Of a stretch of DNA of 64,000 nucleotides, positions 49,504 through 62,000 are shown one piece after another. Under the pieces are notes generated by a model. It was not told where the DNA came from and did not search any database. It was given only the letters and a program-made list of their open reading frames with translations. The stretch's first letter is position 1, and every line of letters starts with the position of its first letter. The stretch covers positions 7,403,544 to 7,467,543 of the forward strand of contig CAKAKS010000039.1 in the NCBI GenBank assembly GCA_916700875.1, written 5' to 3'. Source of the stretch: Sebastes aleutianus. Taxonomy: Eukaryota > Chordata > Actinopteri > Perciformes > Sebastidae. A program made the translations under genes and the position numbers.

Positions 49504-49771
49504 TTTTAACTTTGTTTTATTTATGTCATGTTTTTTTAATGATTTATTCTGTTTATTTTTTTTATTTTTACTGTCTGTGTAAATGTATTATGTCTACTAT
49601 GATATCTGCTCAGTTTTGAGGATGATAACTGTTATTTTAATGATTCACTTATTTTTTGTGAATAGTAATACTAAAAAAAGGAGTGGAAAAAAAATGTTTT
49701 TCCCTTTGCCATTTTCGCTTTGCCTTTTGTACGGTTTGTCCCTCGCGAGTTCACATAGTAACCACAGCGCT

Positions 49772-49785
49772 GTTTCCATGGAGAC
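49772..49785 (+). promoter_or_regulatory. X-box (RFX-factor site) upstream of lrriq1
   Basis: GTTTCCATGGAGAC fits the bipartite RFX consensus (GTTNCC-AT-GGNNAC) with both half-sites present. A further half-site, GTAACC, lies at 49758-49763. The site is 184 bp before the lrriq1 ATG in a small CpG-containing stretch (CCTCGCGAG at 49741). RFX factors with FOXJ1 drive cilia genes, and LRRIQ1 is reported mainly from ciliated tissues (family knowledge), so this is a likely proximal promoter element. Confidence 0.75.
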
Positions 49786-49968
49786 TGAAGTACCTCCAGA
49801 CGCGGACGGACCTTCTCAGCTTGATCCACCTGCTAGAAAACATGTTAAATTAAACAGCATGTTATTCAGATAAACAGCAAGTATGGTTGTTACCGATAAT
49901 TATAGACACTTGAGATAACTTTCTGACGACAAATGGTGGTAAATATATATACTAGTTAGACGTGTTAA

Positions 49969-50082
49969 ATGGATTCTGATGAGGTGTTTGACACAATAAT
50001 GTTTGAGCTAAATAACCAGGTGATCTCTGATCCTGATGAGAGTCCAGAGGAGCAGGAGAGGTTTACACTTCACGAGGAGACG
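49969..50082 (+). CDS. lrriq1: lrriq1 coding exon 1
   Basis: ATG preceded directly by in-frame TAA (49966-49968); donor ACG|GTGAGT at 50083. Encodes MDSDEVFDTIMFELNNQVIS and then an acidic stretch, 38 codons, resembling the MDDDDAKL-type start of mammalian LRRIQ1 only in composition. Start supported by the downstream in-frame exon chain. Confidence 0.85.
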
Positions 50083-53000
50083 GTGAGTTCATCTCCTGCT
50101 GACGCCAGAACAACTGAAACAAGATGATTTGCTCGGCTAAACCCAGACAACATTTGTCTGTGGGGCCCATGTGGGTAGCAAATGGGCTGAAAAATGGGCC
50201 CTATATGGGATTGTCTGCGGGTTCCATGCAGGATTACAATGGGTGTTATGTGGGCCCCAAATGGGCAACATACCCAAGACCCATCTTGGTCCCAGCTTTA
50301 AGTTCTATGTGGGTACTACATGGGGACTCCATGGGCTGAAATATGGGTTGTAAGTGGGTTTATCCACAGTTTCTATGTTGGCCCAATGCACTAATTTACC
50401 AGTAGTGACCCAACTAAGACCCACACAGGTAGCCCACTTGGGGAGCCCATTTGGGACCAACTTAGTTGACCCAAGTGGGCCCCATTTGTGTTGCCCATTC
50501 TGAGCCCATGCACTAATTTCCCATTAGTGACCCAACTAGGACCCACATGGGGGACCAACTTAGTTGATCCAAGTGGGCCCCAGATAAGATGCCCATTTTG
50601 GGCCCATACCCACGTGGTACCCAGGTACCCCCAGCATAACCCATGTGGGGCCCACATAACCATGTTGGCTGGGAATAACACTTGTTAATTGGACAGGTGA
50701 TTTGACAGCAAGCTAAATGTAGCTAGTAGCTTGCAGCTGGCTTACTGTAGCACTTGCTATCAACTTGTATGTGCTAGCTTGAGAGGTGGGTTTTTAGCAT
50801 TTCTTTTAATAATGACACTAAATGATGAAGGCACTTTCAAATGACAAGGTAGTAGCCTACTAAATGTTAACCATTATTCTGGTTTTCTTTTTACAAAATT
50901 AACCAAAACACTGACAACAAAGAGGATCTTAGGTAGATAATAATGAGAATAAATATGAAACAAAAATTAAATCACACCCTCTAAGCGGGTAAAGGCTATT
51001 GTGTATGTTTTATGTATTTAATTATGTTTTTATGTTCAAGTATTTATTTTTCACCTGGCTGCAACACATCCCCTTTTTCCCTGAGTTTGAGTTGCTTACT
51101 TCTGCCCTGGCAAAAAAAATTATATCTACATGGGTTCTTTTATTCCAAATACAATTAATGTGGTCAACTAACTATAGTAAACTTAAATATGAGAGTGTAG
51201 GTTGTACACTATGGGTATGAATGCAATTACTGTTGTACAGTTTAGAGATCTTTGTTCTGTTAATGTGTATAGATAATGGGTGGATTATGGACAATTTGGG
51301 AGTATTCTCTGCCCTTCCAACTGACCTACTGCTAGTCTTAACACTGTACAGTGGTGGAGGAAGCATTCAGATCATTTACTCAAGAAAAAGTACCAATACG
51401 ACAATGTATAAATACTCTACTACCAGTGGAAGTCCTGCATTTACATTCTTACTTAAGTAAAAGTACAAAAGTATCATTAGCAAAATGTACTTAAATTATC
51501 AAAAGTAAAAGTACTCGTTCTGCAGAAAAATGGCAATATTACTATACAGTATATTACATTATTGTTTGTAAATACATTCATCAATGTGTTTTCTAGCAGT
51601 ATTTTAACTTAAACAACTACTTTATATACAGTTTAGTGCAGTTGTTCCCAACCTACTGTAGGGGTCAGGCAGACAGATTTCTTGTAAGAGATCACAAGCA
51701 TTGCTTCACTTTGCCTCCATGAGCTTAGTAAAAACACATGTTTGGATATTTTGGTAGATACAGGACTAAACATTAACCTTACCTGAACATTAAATTGTAC
51801 CTTTTGTGATGAGACCAAACTAATATAAACCAATTTTCTGACAACAGGACTCAGATGATATTCCCCCATCTCTGCTCAGCTACTTTGAAACCTCAAAAAG
51901 CAGAGCAGCAGTTTGTGAGAAGCTCATCCTTGAGGATCTTGAAGGTATGACAACTTGGTAAATAGCATGCACATAATGCAACATCATGCTTCTTGAGGCA
52001 CTACTTCTCTGTGGTGAACAAATGCATTGAATTAAATCTCGTGTTTTGGAAATGGCTGCTAAATTACTACCGTATTCTAACCTGGTACTTGGTACTAATT
52101 CTATCAGTTAACTATTCTGTATTTCTAGATATTTACAATAAACAGACCTCCAAATGATGCCAATGGCTGAGCATGTTTCTCATGATGATAGATGTGTTTT
52201 CTTTGAATTGCATCTCAGATTTCACTGCGTCACATGACACTGAGGACATGATGAGCTTGCCGTTTGAACTCGATAAGGACATGATGAAGCTGAGCGAGCA
52301 GGTAAATGTCTCAAGTTTCTTACGGTATGACACATCCAAAATAGTTGTGGCAAACTGTTCTAAAGTTATGCTTTGCCTGATACAGGTCATTAGTCACACA
52401 GAAAACGAGGAGAACAACACTTCCAGTGACACCCGCCTCTTTCCTGCACCCACAGAAGCACTTTTCACTCACAATGTGTCAGTGTGTCCCAACAATGAAG
52501 GTACAGTACATGTTTAGAAAAATGAAATGAAAATGCTTGAGCAGCGCTGCGTAAACCCCACAGGGTGACACGAGTCTCAAATTTAAAAGGACATCTACTG
52601 AAATTTTTGTAAACTGAAAAAATGTCCACTGCTTTATTTAAGACACACTAGATGGTGATAAAAGTCATCTTTAAATGATCTTTTTCATGTGTTTATTTCC
52701 CAGATAAAAGCGTCATATTTTGGATAACACTTGTGAATAAAAAGTGTGATTCATGAAGAACATTATTGTTTTGGTACTTAGGTACTTATGTCTGACTGAC
52801 GGCACAATAAATTCAGATCAAAATCCGGTTTATTGCCAAGTAGGTTTTCACATACAAGGAATTTACTTTGGTGTATTAGTGCACAACATAAACATAGTGT
52901 AGTAAGAGAAAATGAAATACATGGTAAAAGCAAGTGTTGTAAAAGTCAAAAAATATAAAATAGAAGACAATTATAATAACAATATGAAAAAAATATATAC

Positions 53001-56000
53001 AAAATATAAAACTATAAACATAGATGTACAATATATCTGAATTAAAATGAAAGTGTTAGAAGTGGTAGTTTTCAATTCAATTCAATTCAATTTATTTTTG
53101 TATAGCGTCAAATCACAACAGAAGTTATCTCAAGACGCTTTATATATGGAGCAGTACGGTCTATGACCGTACACCATAGTTTTGTGCAGAAATGTGCAAA
53201 ATTGTCCAAATAAATAGAGTCCCAAAGATGTGCGTTAATGTAACACATATAGACAGATGTGAAGACGTTAATGTAACATGCGGTGTCTATGGGAGGGGAT
53301 AAGAGTCCATGTCGGTGGGGGTTGTTGATGAGGCAAGTTGCAAATATGAACAAACATGACATCTTATGTTTAATACTGTAGTTAACTGCTGATGCTAAAT
53401 AACATCTCTTTCCTCTCTGTTCACTTTCTCATTGCACTGTGGAGGCCTTGCTGAAGGTCTGATAATGTACTAAAAGGTCTGTGGTGATGTGACAGTTGCC
53501 CACAAGAGGTCACTGTTGTCCTTTTTTTGTTCTCATCCTGTCAGTGGTTAAAACTTTGATGATGATGAAGCTTTTTGGCAACATGTTGACATAAACATCT
53601 ATAGTGTTAAAGCTGATGGAAATGCTCTAGTTAAAATTCTAAATTCAACATATTGAAAGACTGCTACACCACCACTCTAGTTTTGACAAAAGTTGGAAGA
53701 CTAACTTACAGTATAAACCTGCCCCAGTGCTTCCCCAATCATTCATGTGAGATGATATACTGTATTTACTTCTTTACGCATTATTTTTTGAGGCAGTTTG
53801 TTTTCAGAATCAGAATAAGATTCATTGCCAAGTAGGTCATTCGCTTACAAAGAATTTGCCTTCGTGTTTGTTGTGTACAATAAACATTAAGAGGAAATAA
53901 AAATACAGGCAAAGTACTGCAAAAGTCAAGAACATAAATATAGAATAGAAGAATTACAATAAAAATATGAAAAAGATACTATAAAATAAAATACCATAAC
54001 AAAAATGTACAATATAACTGTACACTGTACAATATATATATACTGTATTCACCGCATAGTGCATGGTTTTCCTCCTTGCTTGCAGAACTACTAATAAAAC
54101 CTTACATTTTTGTACTTGTCACAGATGAATATATGGAGAGTGAGAAGCATTTAGCATTGGAATACGAGGCAGAGCGAGAGAGACGACACTGTGAGGAGAT
54201 GAAGAAGGAAGAGCAAAAGAGACAAATAGAAAGAGACTTCCAGAAGGAGCTGAAGAAGATAATAGAGGCAGAGAAGGTGAGTCACTCCTTTACTTCCTTT
54301 ACTCAACATGATTACTTGTCATGATAAGTCTTACGATAGTAGATGTAGGTTTTGGTAAGTATTTCAGGTGGGTGAATTTGTAACCCTCCACTGTGTAGGG
54401 ATTTGTCTCATACATCTTACTGAAAAAGAGATTAATAGAACCTTCATATATGTCTAACAATATATGTATTAATTAGGGAAACAGACAACCTAAGGAAACT
54501 ACTGCCTTGCTCAAGTGCTCTTGAGAAGGACACTGCCCACTTGCTTTTTCAAAAAATATCATGCTAAAGTGGGAGAGGGTATCCAAAGGAACAAATTCAT
54601 CCTGGAATTTAAGTAAAGACAACGAGATAGATTGATAAAAAGATAGCAAGATGTCAGCCAGTTGCTTGTGCGTAGAAAGTTATAAAAGATAAAATCCAGA
54701 ATTTAAAAAGTAAAAAAATCTCATAATGTATACCGTTATCGTGTTTTTTTAAAATGTATTATTGCTCTCTGTGTCCAGCTCCATCAGAAGGAACTTGAGT
54801 TGATGGGGAAGAGAGCTCAGGAAAAACTTGAACAGGAGTTGCTGCTTCAGCAGGTATGACTGAATCACCAGATGTTCCACCTGCAGAGACACCACCACAA
54901 TAAGTTAATTAAGTACCGGGACAAAGTCAATAATCTAAATTTATCATTATTTCAACAATCGTGAGAGTGTGTGGAAAAACAAGCTCTTTAGGGGGATGTT
55001 TGACTTTTCAAATCAGAGATTCGCTGACCTCAAATACCAGATTATAATAATCTACACTGAGAGGTCATAGTTCCATATTCCTCTTTAGGCTTTGGGCTGT
55101 TTGCAATGTACGTGTTGATTGTTTTATGTACTTGTGATTAAATGTTTCTAATGAAATGGAGCAACTTGTTTCGTTCTAACTCTGACTTTCTTTACCAATT
55201 AGGAAATCATCAGCAATTTACAGAGACGAGTGGAGGAAGAGAGGAGGATGAGGGAGGAGGAGCAGAAGAGGATGAAGGATGAGGAGGACAAGAGGAAAGG
55301 GGAAGAGGCAGAGAGGAAAAGAATGGAGGAAGAGTCGAGGAGGAAGAAAGAGGAAGAGAAAAAAATAGAAGAGATGAAACTTAAAAAAGAAGAGGAGAGG
55401 AAACGCGAGGAAGAGGAAAAGAGGAGAAGGGAGAGAGAAGAAAAGAGGAAGAGAGAAGAGGAAAGAAAGAAGCTGGAGGATGAGATGAGAATAATGAAGG
55501 AGGAAGAGTCGAGGAGGAAGAAAGAGGAAGAGAAAAAAATAGAAGAGATGAAACTTAAAAAAGAAGAGGAGAGGAAACGCGAGGAAGAGGAAAAGAGGAG
55601 AAGGGAGAGGGAGGAAAAGAGGAAGAGAGAAGAGGAAAGAAAGAAGCTGGAGGATGAGATGAGAATAATGAAGGAGGAAGAAGAGAGGAAAAAGAAAGAA
55701 GAGGAAGAGAGGATAAAGAAGGAAGAGGAAGAGAAGAGGAAAAGGGAGGAGGAAAGAAAAAAGATAGAAGAGGCAAGGAAGAAGATCGAGAAGGAGAAGA
55801 GAACAATGGAGGAAGAAATGAGCCGGAAGAAGGAGGAGGAAAGAAAAAAGAGGGAAGAGGAAACTATGAGAAGAGAGGAAGAGGTGAGAATAATTAAGGA
55901 GGTTGAGGAGAGAAAGAAGCAGGAGGAAGTGAGGAAAAAGAAAGAAGAGGAGGAGGCTCTGCATGAAGAGACGAGGAAGAGGGATGAAAAAGAACATGTA

Positions 56001-59000
56001 AATGTAAATGAAGAAATAAAACTTGAGAGGAAAAAGAAGGAAGAAAATGATAAGAAAAGGAAGGGGGAGAAGAAGGAGGAGGCAAGGAAGAAGGAGAAGG
56101 AAAGAACCACTATGAAGGAGGTAAAGGAAGTGGTAAGAAAAAAGGAAACGAAAGAAGAACCAATACTCATCGAAGAGGATGAAAAGAGGAAAAGGGAAGA
56201 TGACAGGAAACCAAAAGAGGAAGAACGGAGGAGGAGGCAGAAGGAAGAGATGAGACAAGAGTATGAAGAGGGTTACAAAATAATAGAGGAAGAAATAAAG
56301 TTCAAGGATGATGAGGAGGATTGTAAAAGGTTTGATGTGGACAATAGAAGGATGGAGCATGAGAGCAAAACAAAAGATAAAGAGAAGAAGCAGGAGGATG
56401 AGGAGGCTGAGAAAAGGCTAGCGAAGGAGATAAGAAAAAGGGAGGAGGAGAGAAATTATATAGGGGCAAAGAAGGAGCTGAAGGAGGAAGAGGTGGGAGA
56501 AAACAAGAAACAGGTTTACAAAAAAACAGAAGAAGAATTAAGACTCAAAGAAAAGGAGGAGAGCAAAAAGAGAGTGGTGCACGACAGGGAAGAAGAGGGA
56601 AGAAGAGCAAATGAGCTGCAAAAGAACAGAGAAGCTAACCACACGAATATAGAACTAGACAACAGCACCACCTGGACTTCACACAGTGAGTCTACAACCA
56701 GTCCCACCAGTACTGAAACCATTCCACAACAACATGACCCAGAAGAGAACGTCATTCAGACCTCCATAGATATAGCTGTGGGCTGTGAAAATCAAGCAGC
56801 AGGGCCTTCCACCGTCTCTGTTATTTTACCTGTGTGCCTCCCAGAGCGCACAGAGAAGAAGAGGCTGGCATGGATGAAGGACTGTGTCCCCTGGTCCAAA
56901 CTGTCCCTCCAGAACAGGAGGAAGCAGAAAGGATCTGTCCGTAGTCGGAGAGGGCTGAGAGGGGCTGCCGAGGCCGGCGGTCTGCCACCTCTCTGCCCAG
57001 ACGCTCTGCTTCAGTCCACGGGCTGGAAATCCCTGCAAGAGGTGAGATTTGTACAAATACTCAGCCGTGGTACACATTCATGAAGGATGAAGTTGTTTGA
57101 ACACTGATATGTAAATCTGAGGGATGAAACCAGGCGGCAACCTCCGGGTCTGAAAAGTGAAGCCAATGCTGAAGTGCCTTAAACTTGCATTCTTTCTAAT
57201 AGCCAGCAGGGGGCGACTCCTCTGGTTTCAAAGAGAAGTCTGATTTTATAGAAGTCTCAGAGAAAATGATTCTACTTCTCACTTGATTTATTACCTCTGT
57301 AAACATTGTAAACATGAGTTTATGGTCTCAATCACTAGTTTCAAGTCTTCTTCAATACAGCATGATGTTCATTTAGTAAATTATGGTCCCATTTAGAGTC
57401 AAATAGACCATAAAGCAGGGGATGTTTTAGAGCGTGGCTACCTTGTGATTGACAGGTTGCTACCAAAGGCGTGGACCGCTCTGGGAGTTGTCCGTGTTTT
57501 CGTCTTAGAACTTTAACCCTTTCACAGTGTGTTTTCAGTTCATGATAGATAATTATAATATTTTGGTCGCCTAAAAATGTCTTATTCAGGGTTCGGTTGT
57601 ACTTAGCTCAACCCTCTCGTGTCACCTCCGGTTGCAAGAAACCAAGATGGCGACGACCAAAAACAAAATGGCGATGGCCAAAAGGCTGAACTCAAAGCTT
57701 CGAAACAGCAGTCCACAAATCAATGGGTGACGTCACGGTGACTACGTCCACTTCTTATATACAACCTATGTTTGAAACTCATCCATTTGGGTCAGTAGAC
57801 GTTCACCTACCGGAGCTATCTAATAGTATGTAAATCATGAGATATGTTATGACTTTGCAGTAAAAAGATAATGTTTTCAATACTGTATTTGCAAGGAAAA
57901 TAATACTGCATTACACATCTATTACTGATTTCACCTATATGTTAAAGACGATGCTCCGTATTAGCAGTAAACCATTTCTGATTAACCCATATTTTGATAT
58001 AATAATGACATATTCCTGTGCCATGTCACACATGCTAACCAAGACCTCTGAACCCTGAAGTATCTTCACTTCTCTTCCAGGTGACCACAGTGACCCTGGA
58101 GGACTTACCTGGCTGCAGCTTATCCACTCTCGCTCAGTGTACTCAACTTCGGTCCCTCACCCTCAGACGCTGTGGCCTCAGATCCCTGGAAGGCATCAAC
58201 CAGCTACCACAGCTCTGCTACATCGATGCACAGGTGGATATTCAGTCAATATATAATTACTTTACTGTTTTAATGCCACTTTTTTCAAAGTGATCCAAGA
58301 TCTTTATTTACCTGTATTTTGTGCTGTTAATAATGCAGATCTTGGTTATTGTCAAGTTTTTATCTTTTTATTCTGAAAGTAAAAGTCAATATGGGCATAT
58401 TTTGTTGTGTCCTAAGACGATCATTTGTTTTGTCACAGGAAAATAACATCTCATTTGTCGACTGTGAAAATATGAGTAGTTTACGGGTTCTTCGACTCGG
58501 CCACAACAAGCTGACGTCCATCCATGGTTTAGCTGGTGCTGAAAATGTGGACGTCCTAGACCTCTCACACAACTCCATCACACGCATCGGTGAGAACTGG
58601 CATATTCATTAAATACCTTATCAAACATTAAACTTTGATATTTAATAATAACAGATTGTTGTCATTATAATGTGTGATTGTGTCACATCTGAGGTTTCCT
58701 GTTGTTTTGTTTGTAATACTCCACAAGAGGGCAGCATCTCTCTTCTTTTCATCCCTGGATGTCATTCACTTTACTACAATAAGCATTGAAAAGTGATTTA
58801 TTTACTGAAGTCAACTGGAGCCCTGAGGCTAAAGCCATAAATAGATAAAAGGTTAAACCCATTGAATTGTAAATTCAGCCACCGTAACATTTTGTTATGG
58901 CTCACCTTTAAAATTAATCTTATAGGAGGGGGCTCTTGAACTATAAGAAGTTCTTTAGACATGCTTATGCTTTGTGTACTGCTTATACGCAGACTCTCCC

Positions 59001-62000
59001 TGTGCTGTTTTCCAGTCTGAACAAATGACTACTCATTTTCCTGTCTCATCCCCAGCTGGTCTGGAGTCTATGAAGAGACTGCAGAGGTTGTCGGTGGATC
59101 ACAACCAGCTGATCAGCACCAAAGGACTGAGGGACGTTTACACTCTCCTGCACCTGAACTGCTCACACAACCACCTGGCAAGAGTGGAGGGTCTGGAGAA
59201 CAGTGCTCTGCTCAACACACTGGACCTGAGAGCCAACAGCCTCACTGAGGTAAAACAAACACACATCTACTGCTGATCACTGGAAGCGCTGCTTCTGATG
59301 TCACTGTTCAGTGTTGCAGTTTTGTGAGATCAGTATAGAAACTGATTTGGATGTTTGAGGGGTATGAGGGATTTTCTTACTCAACAGGTTGTATTAAATT
59401 AGGCTCACATAATTCTGTTTTCATCTTGTAGGTATGCAAAACATTTGTATGTAGGGATTTTCCATGGAAAAGCAGCAAAAAAAAAAATATTTTGAAAAAA
59501 CATTTTGTCCATGTGCAGGAAACAAAAGATGAAAAGGTTTTCTGAATATAACTAGATGTTTTTTGTTTTTTTTTCATTTTCTTATCAAGATGCAGAAACA
59601 AAAATTACCTATATTGATTTCATAATCACAAACCCAAATTAGGGACAGGGATAGGTATGTAAAGTTTGTCATAATGATAAAAAAAAAAAATGTGTTTTTC
59701 AAACCTTCAAATTAAAAGCTCAAAAGTGTTACAAATTACATATGAGCTGATTTATATAAAATCAACAACTCATGACAGGACGCCAATATTATCCCCGTGA
59801 AACAGATCATGGTTCAACAGGTTATTGTAACAAACGACGGGCTGCTGTTTGACAAAACACATTGCACCAAATTTTCCTGTGACTCTACATGTACAACTTA
59901 ATGACATGGCCTCTTATGTAATTACCTCTTATTCACACAACATGATTTGACCAGCTCTCCGCAACCCTGAACAGGATTAGTTTTTTTTTAATGGATGGAG
60001 GAAATAAAGGAACATCACATTTTCCTTCAGTCCACCAGAATTACACCTTTGAACCAAAAAGGGATGTGGTGTAACAAGAAGGGATGGGACTCACAATGAG
60101 TTGATCATGGTGAGTTTCCATTATCGGGATAATCATGAATGTCCTCATACGAGTGACTTGAAAAAGCTATCCAATTCGTCATCTTGGTAGAGAAGTGAAA
60201 AATACAGGAATTATCATGTGAGAAAGAACAAGATTCACATAATCTTGCTATTTAAAAAAAACATGTATTTATGCAGGGGGACCTTATCATTATGTTATTT
60301 AAGATTTGTTTTTCACTAAAAACGAAAAAAAAGATGTGTCCTATCTTAATAAAATGTAAGGTAAAGTGATTCCAGTAAATGTTAGTGCCAAGAGTTTTAT
60401 GCATATTTTGATAATTATAATAAAATCGCAATTATTTTGGGCAGCATAATCGTGACATGAAATTTGCATATCGTCCCATGCCTAGGAGATCTGAGAGTGA
60501 TGATGCTTAGTGTAATATTGTACAAAACAGGTCGATGGCACACTCCATTTCCCCACACAAGATACACTAACAGCAAATTTGCATGTTGAATTAAGATGAA
60601 CTTTGACCTGAAAGTCTCAGAAACATCAGACTGAAGCATACACGTGCATTCTTGAATCACACAGGCTTCATTTGAACTAAAAGAGAGATGCAAGAGAGTC
60701 TGAACTGCACAGTACCAGGGCCCTGTCAATCGGGCACTAATTGATGTTATTAATTACATTACATTAGTTAAAATGTCTTCCATGAGAATGCTCTATAGCT
60801 AACAGTTGGAGAGAATGTCCAATTACTGAAGCTTATCTTCTGTCTTTGCGAGAGTAACTCACTGGTAATTGCTTGATGAGGCAAAGTCAAGAAAAAGAAA
60901 ACATGCAAAATAAAGGTACATACAAGCAAAAGTAATTATAATGTATCTAACTTTAGTGTTTCCTGAGGCACCCCTTGTGGCTTGACTCGTGGCTGACACT
61001 GATGACTGTAAACACAGCAGGACTAAAACAACTGACATTGATGGACGGGGTCATTAAGGCGTCGCTCGAACCAGCAGCAGTAGTAGAAAGTTAGTGTAAC
61101 CCCACAGCGTGACCAGCGTTAACTGACAGCTTCACCCTGTTTTTCCATCAGCCCCCCAGTCTGAACAACCAGGTCCTCCTCAGAGAGCTGCATCTGGACG
61201 ACAACAGCATCTCCTCCCTGCAGGGCCTCACTGCCTGCTGGCTTCCCCTCATGCAACACCTCTCTGTGGCCCAAAACAGGTATGTTCCTCCAGTCCTACG
61301 TTTTTTTCTTCCCCCCCCCTAATACAATTTTATTAGATTTTTTATACAATTACATTAACAGCAACATCAGTTTAACAGCAACATGAATTTGATCTTAACA
61401 TGTTGTGTAGCTTTAGAGAGTGATTATAATGTGTCTCTGTGTGTCCTAGATTAATCCAGCTGCCCTCCATGTCTGATTCTGTGTCTCTTTCAAATCTGGA
61501 TCTTCGATTCAACTGCCTGTCAGGTAACAGATTGTCTCGATTAAACAGACCATATAAATCCCATTTCCTCAGCATAAAGGCATACGTACCTCTACTGTGC
61601 ATGTAATGTGGACAAATTCAAAACCTCTGTTGTTTCAGCCTCTTTCTGCTGACTTTATCTTTCCAGTCCTTTACTCCCACTCAGCCACAGATTGATTTCA
61701 CTTAACAAAAAAGTTACAAGAGCTATAATTTCACATGCACCAAACCTTTTAAGCATAAACACTTCCATCTATTTTATGATGCATTCATATTGGCCATGGA
61801 AATAAGATGCATAAGTTCACAAATCTGTGGAACACATCTCTATTTATTTCATCCAGTTGATGTAGTTCTGCACAACTAGATGAGACGCTGGTGAGAGTGA
61901 AGAATAGACTGAAAAATAGACATTGACAAGTTGTTTTTTCACTTCTCTCTCAGAGCTGCAGAACGTGTGTGAGAGTATGGAGGGATGTCTATTCCTGCGA

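Larger units (their letters stand above)
32339..49757. other. gene-poor interval between slc6a15 and lrriq1
   Basis: Apart from the repeats listed separately I found no exon chain on either strand. A/T-rich low complexity dominates 39.0-39.4 kb and 49.2-49.6 kb. The block 47.45-48.55 kb is moderately G+C-rich, not obviously repetitive, and carries long overlapping minus-strand frames that match no family I know. TSPAN19, which lies between these genes in mammals, was not seen. Confidence 0.6.

Noticed and set aside
49778..49873. 31-codon frame METEVPPDADGPSQLDPPAR... as an alternative lrriq1 first exon
   Set aside because: It ends in a stop before the real ATG, has no donor joining it in frame, and its ATG is part of the X-box.
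55199..56360. Minus-strand open frames of 323 and 380 codons opposite lrriq1 exon 7
   Set aside because: They are Ser/Phe/Leu-rich mirrors of the polypurine coding strand; absence of stops follows from base composition, and the plus-strand frame splices correctly into the LRR exons.
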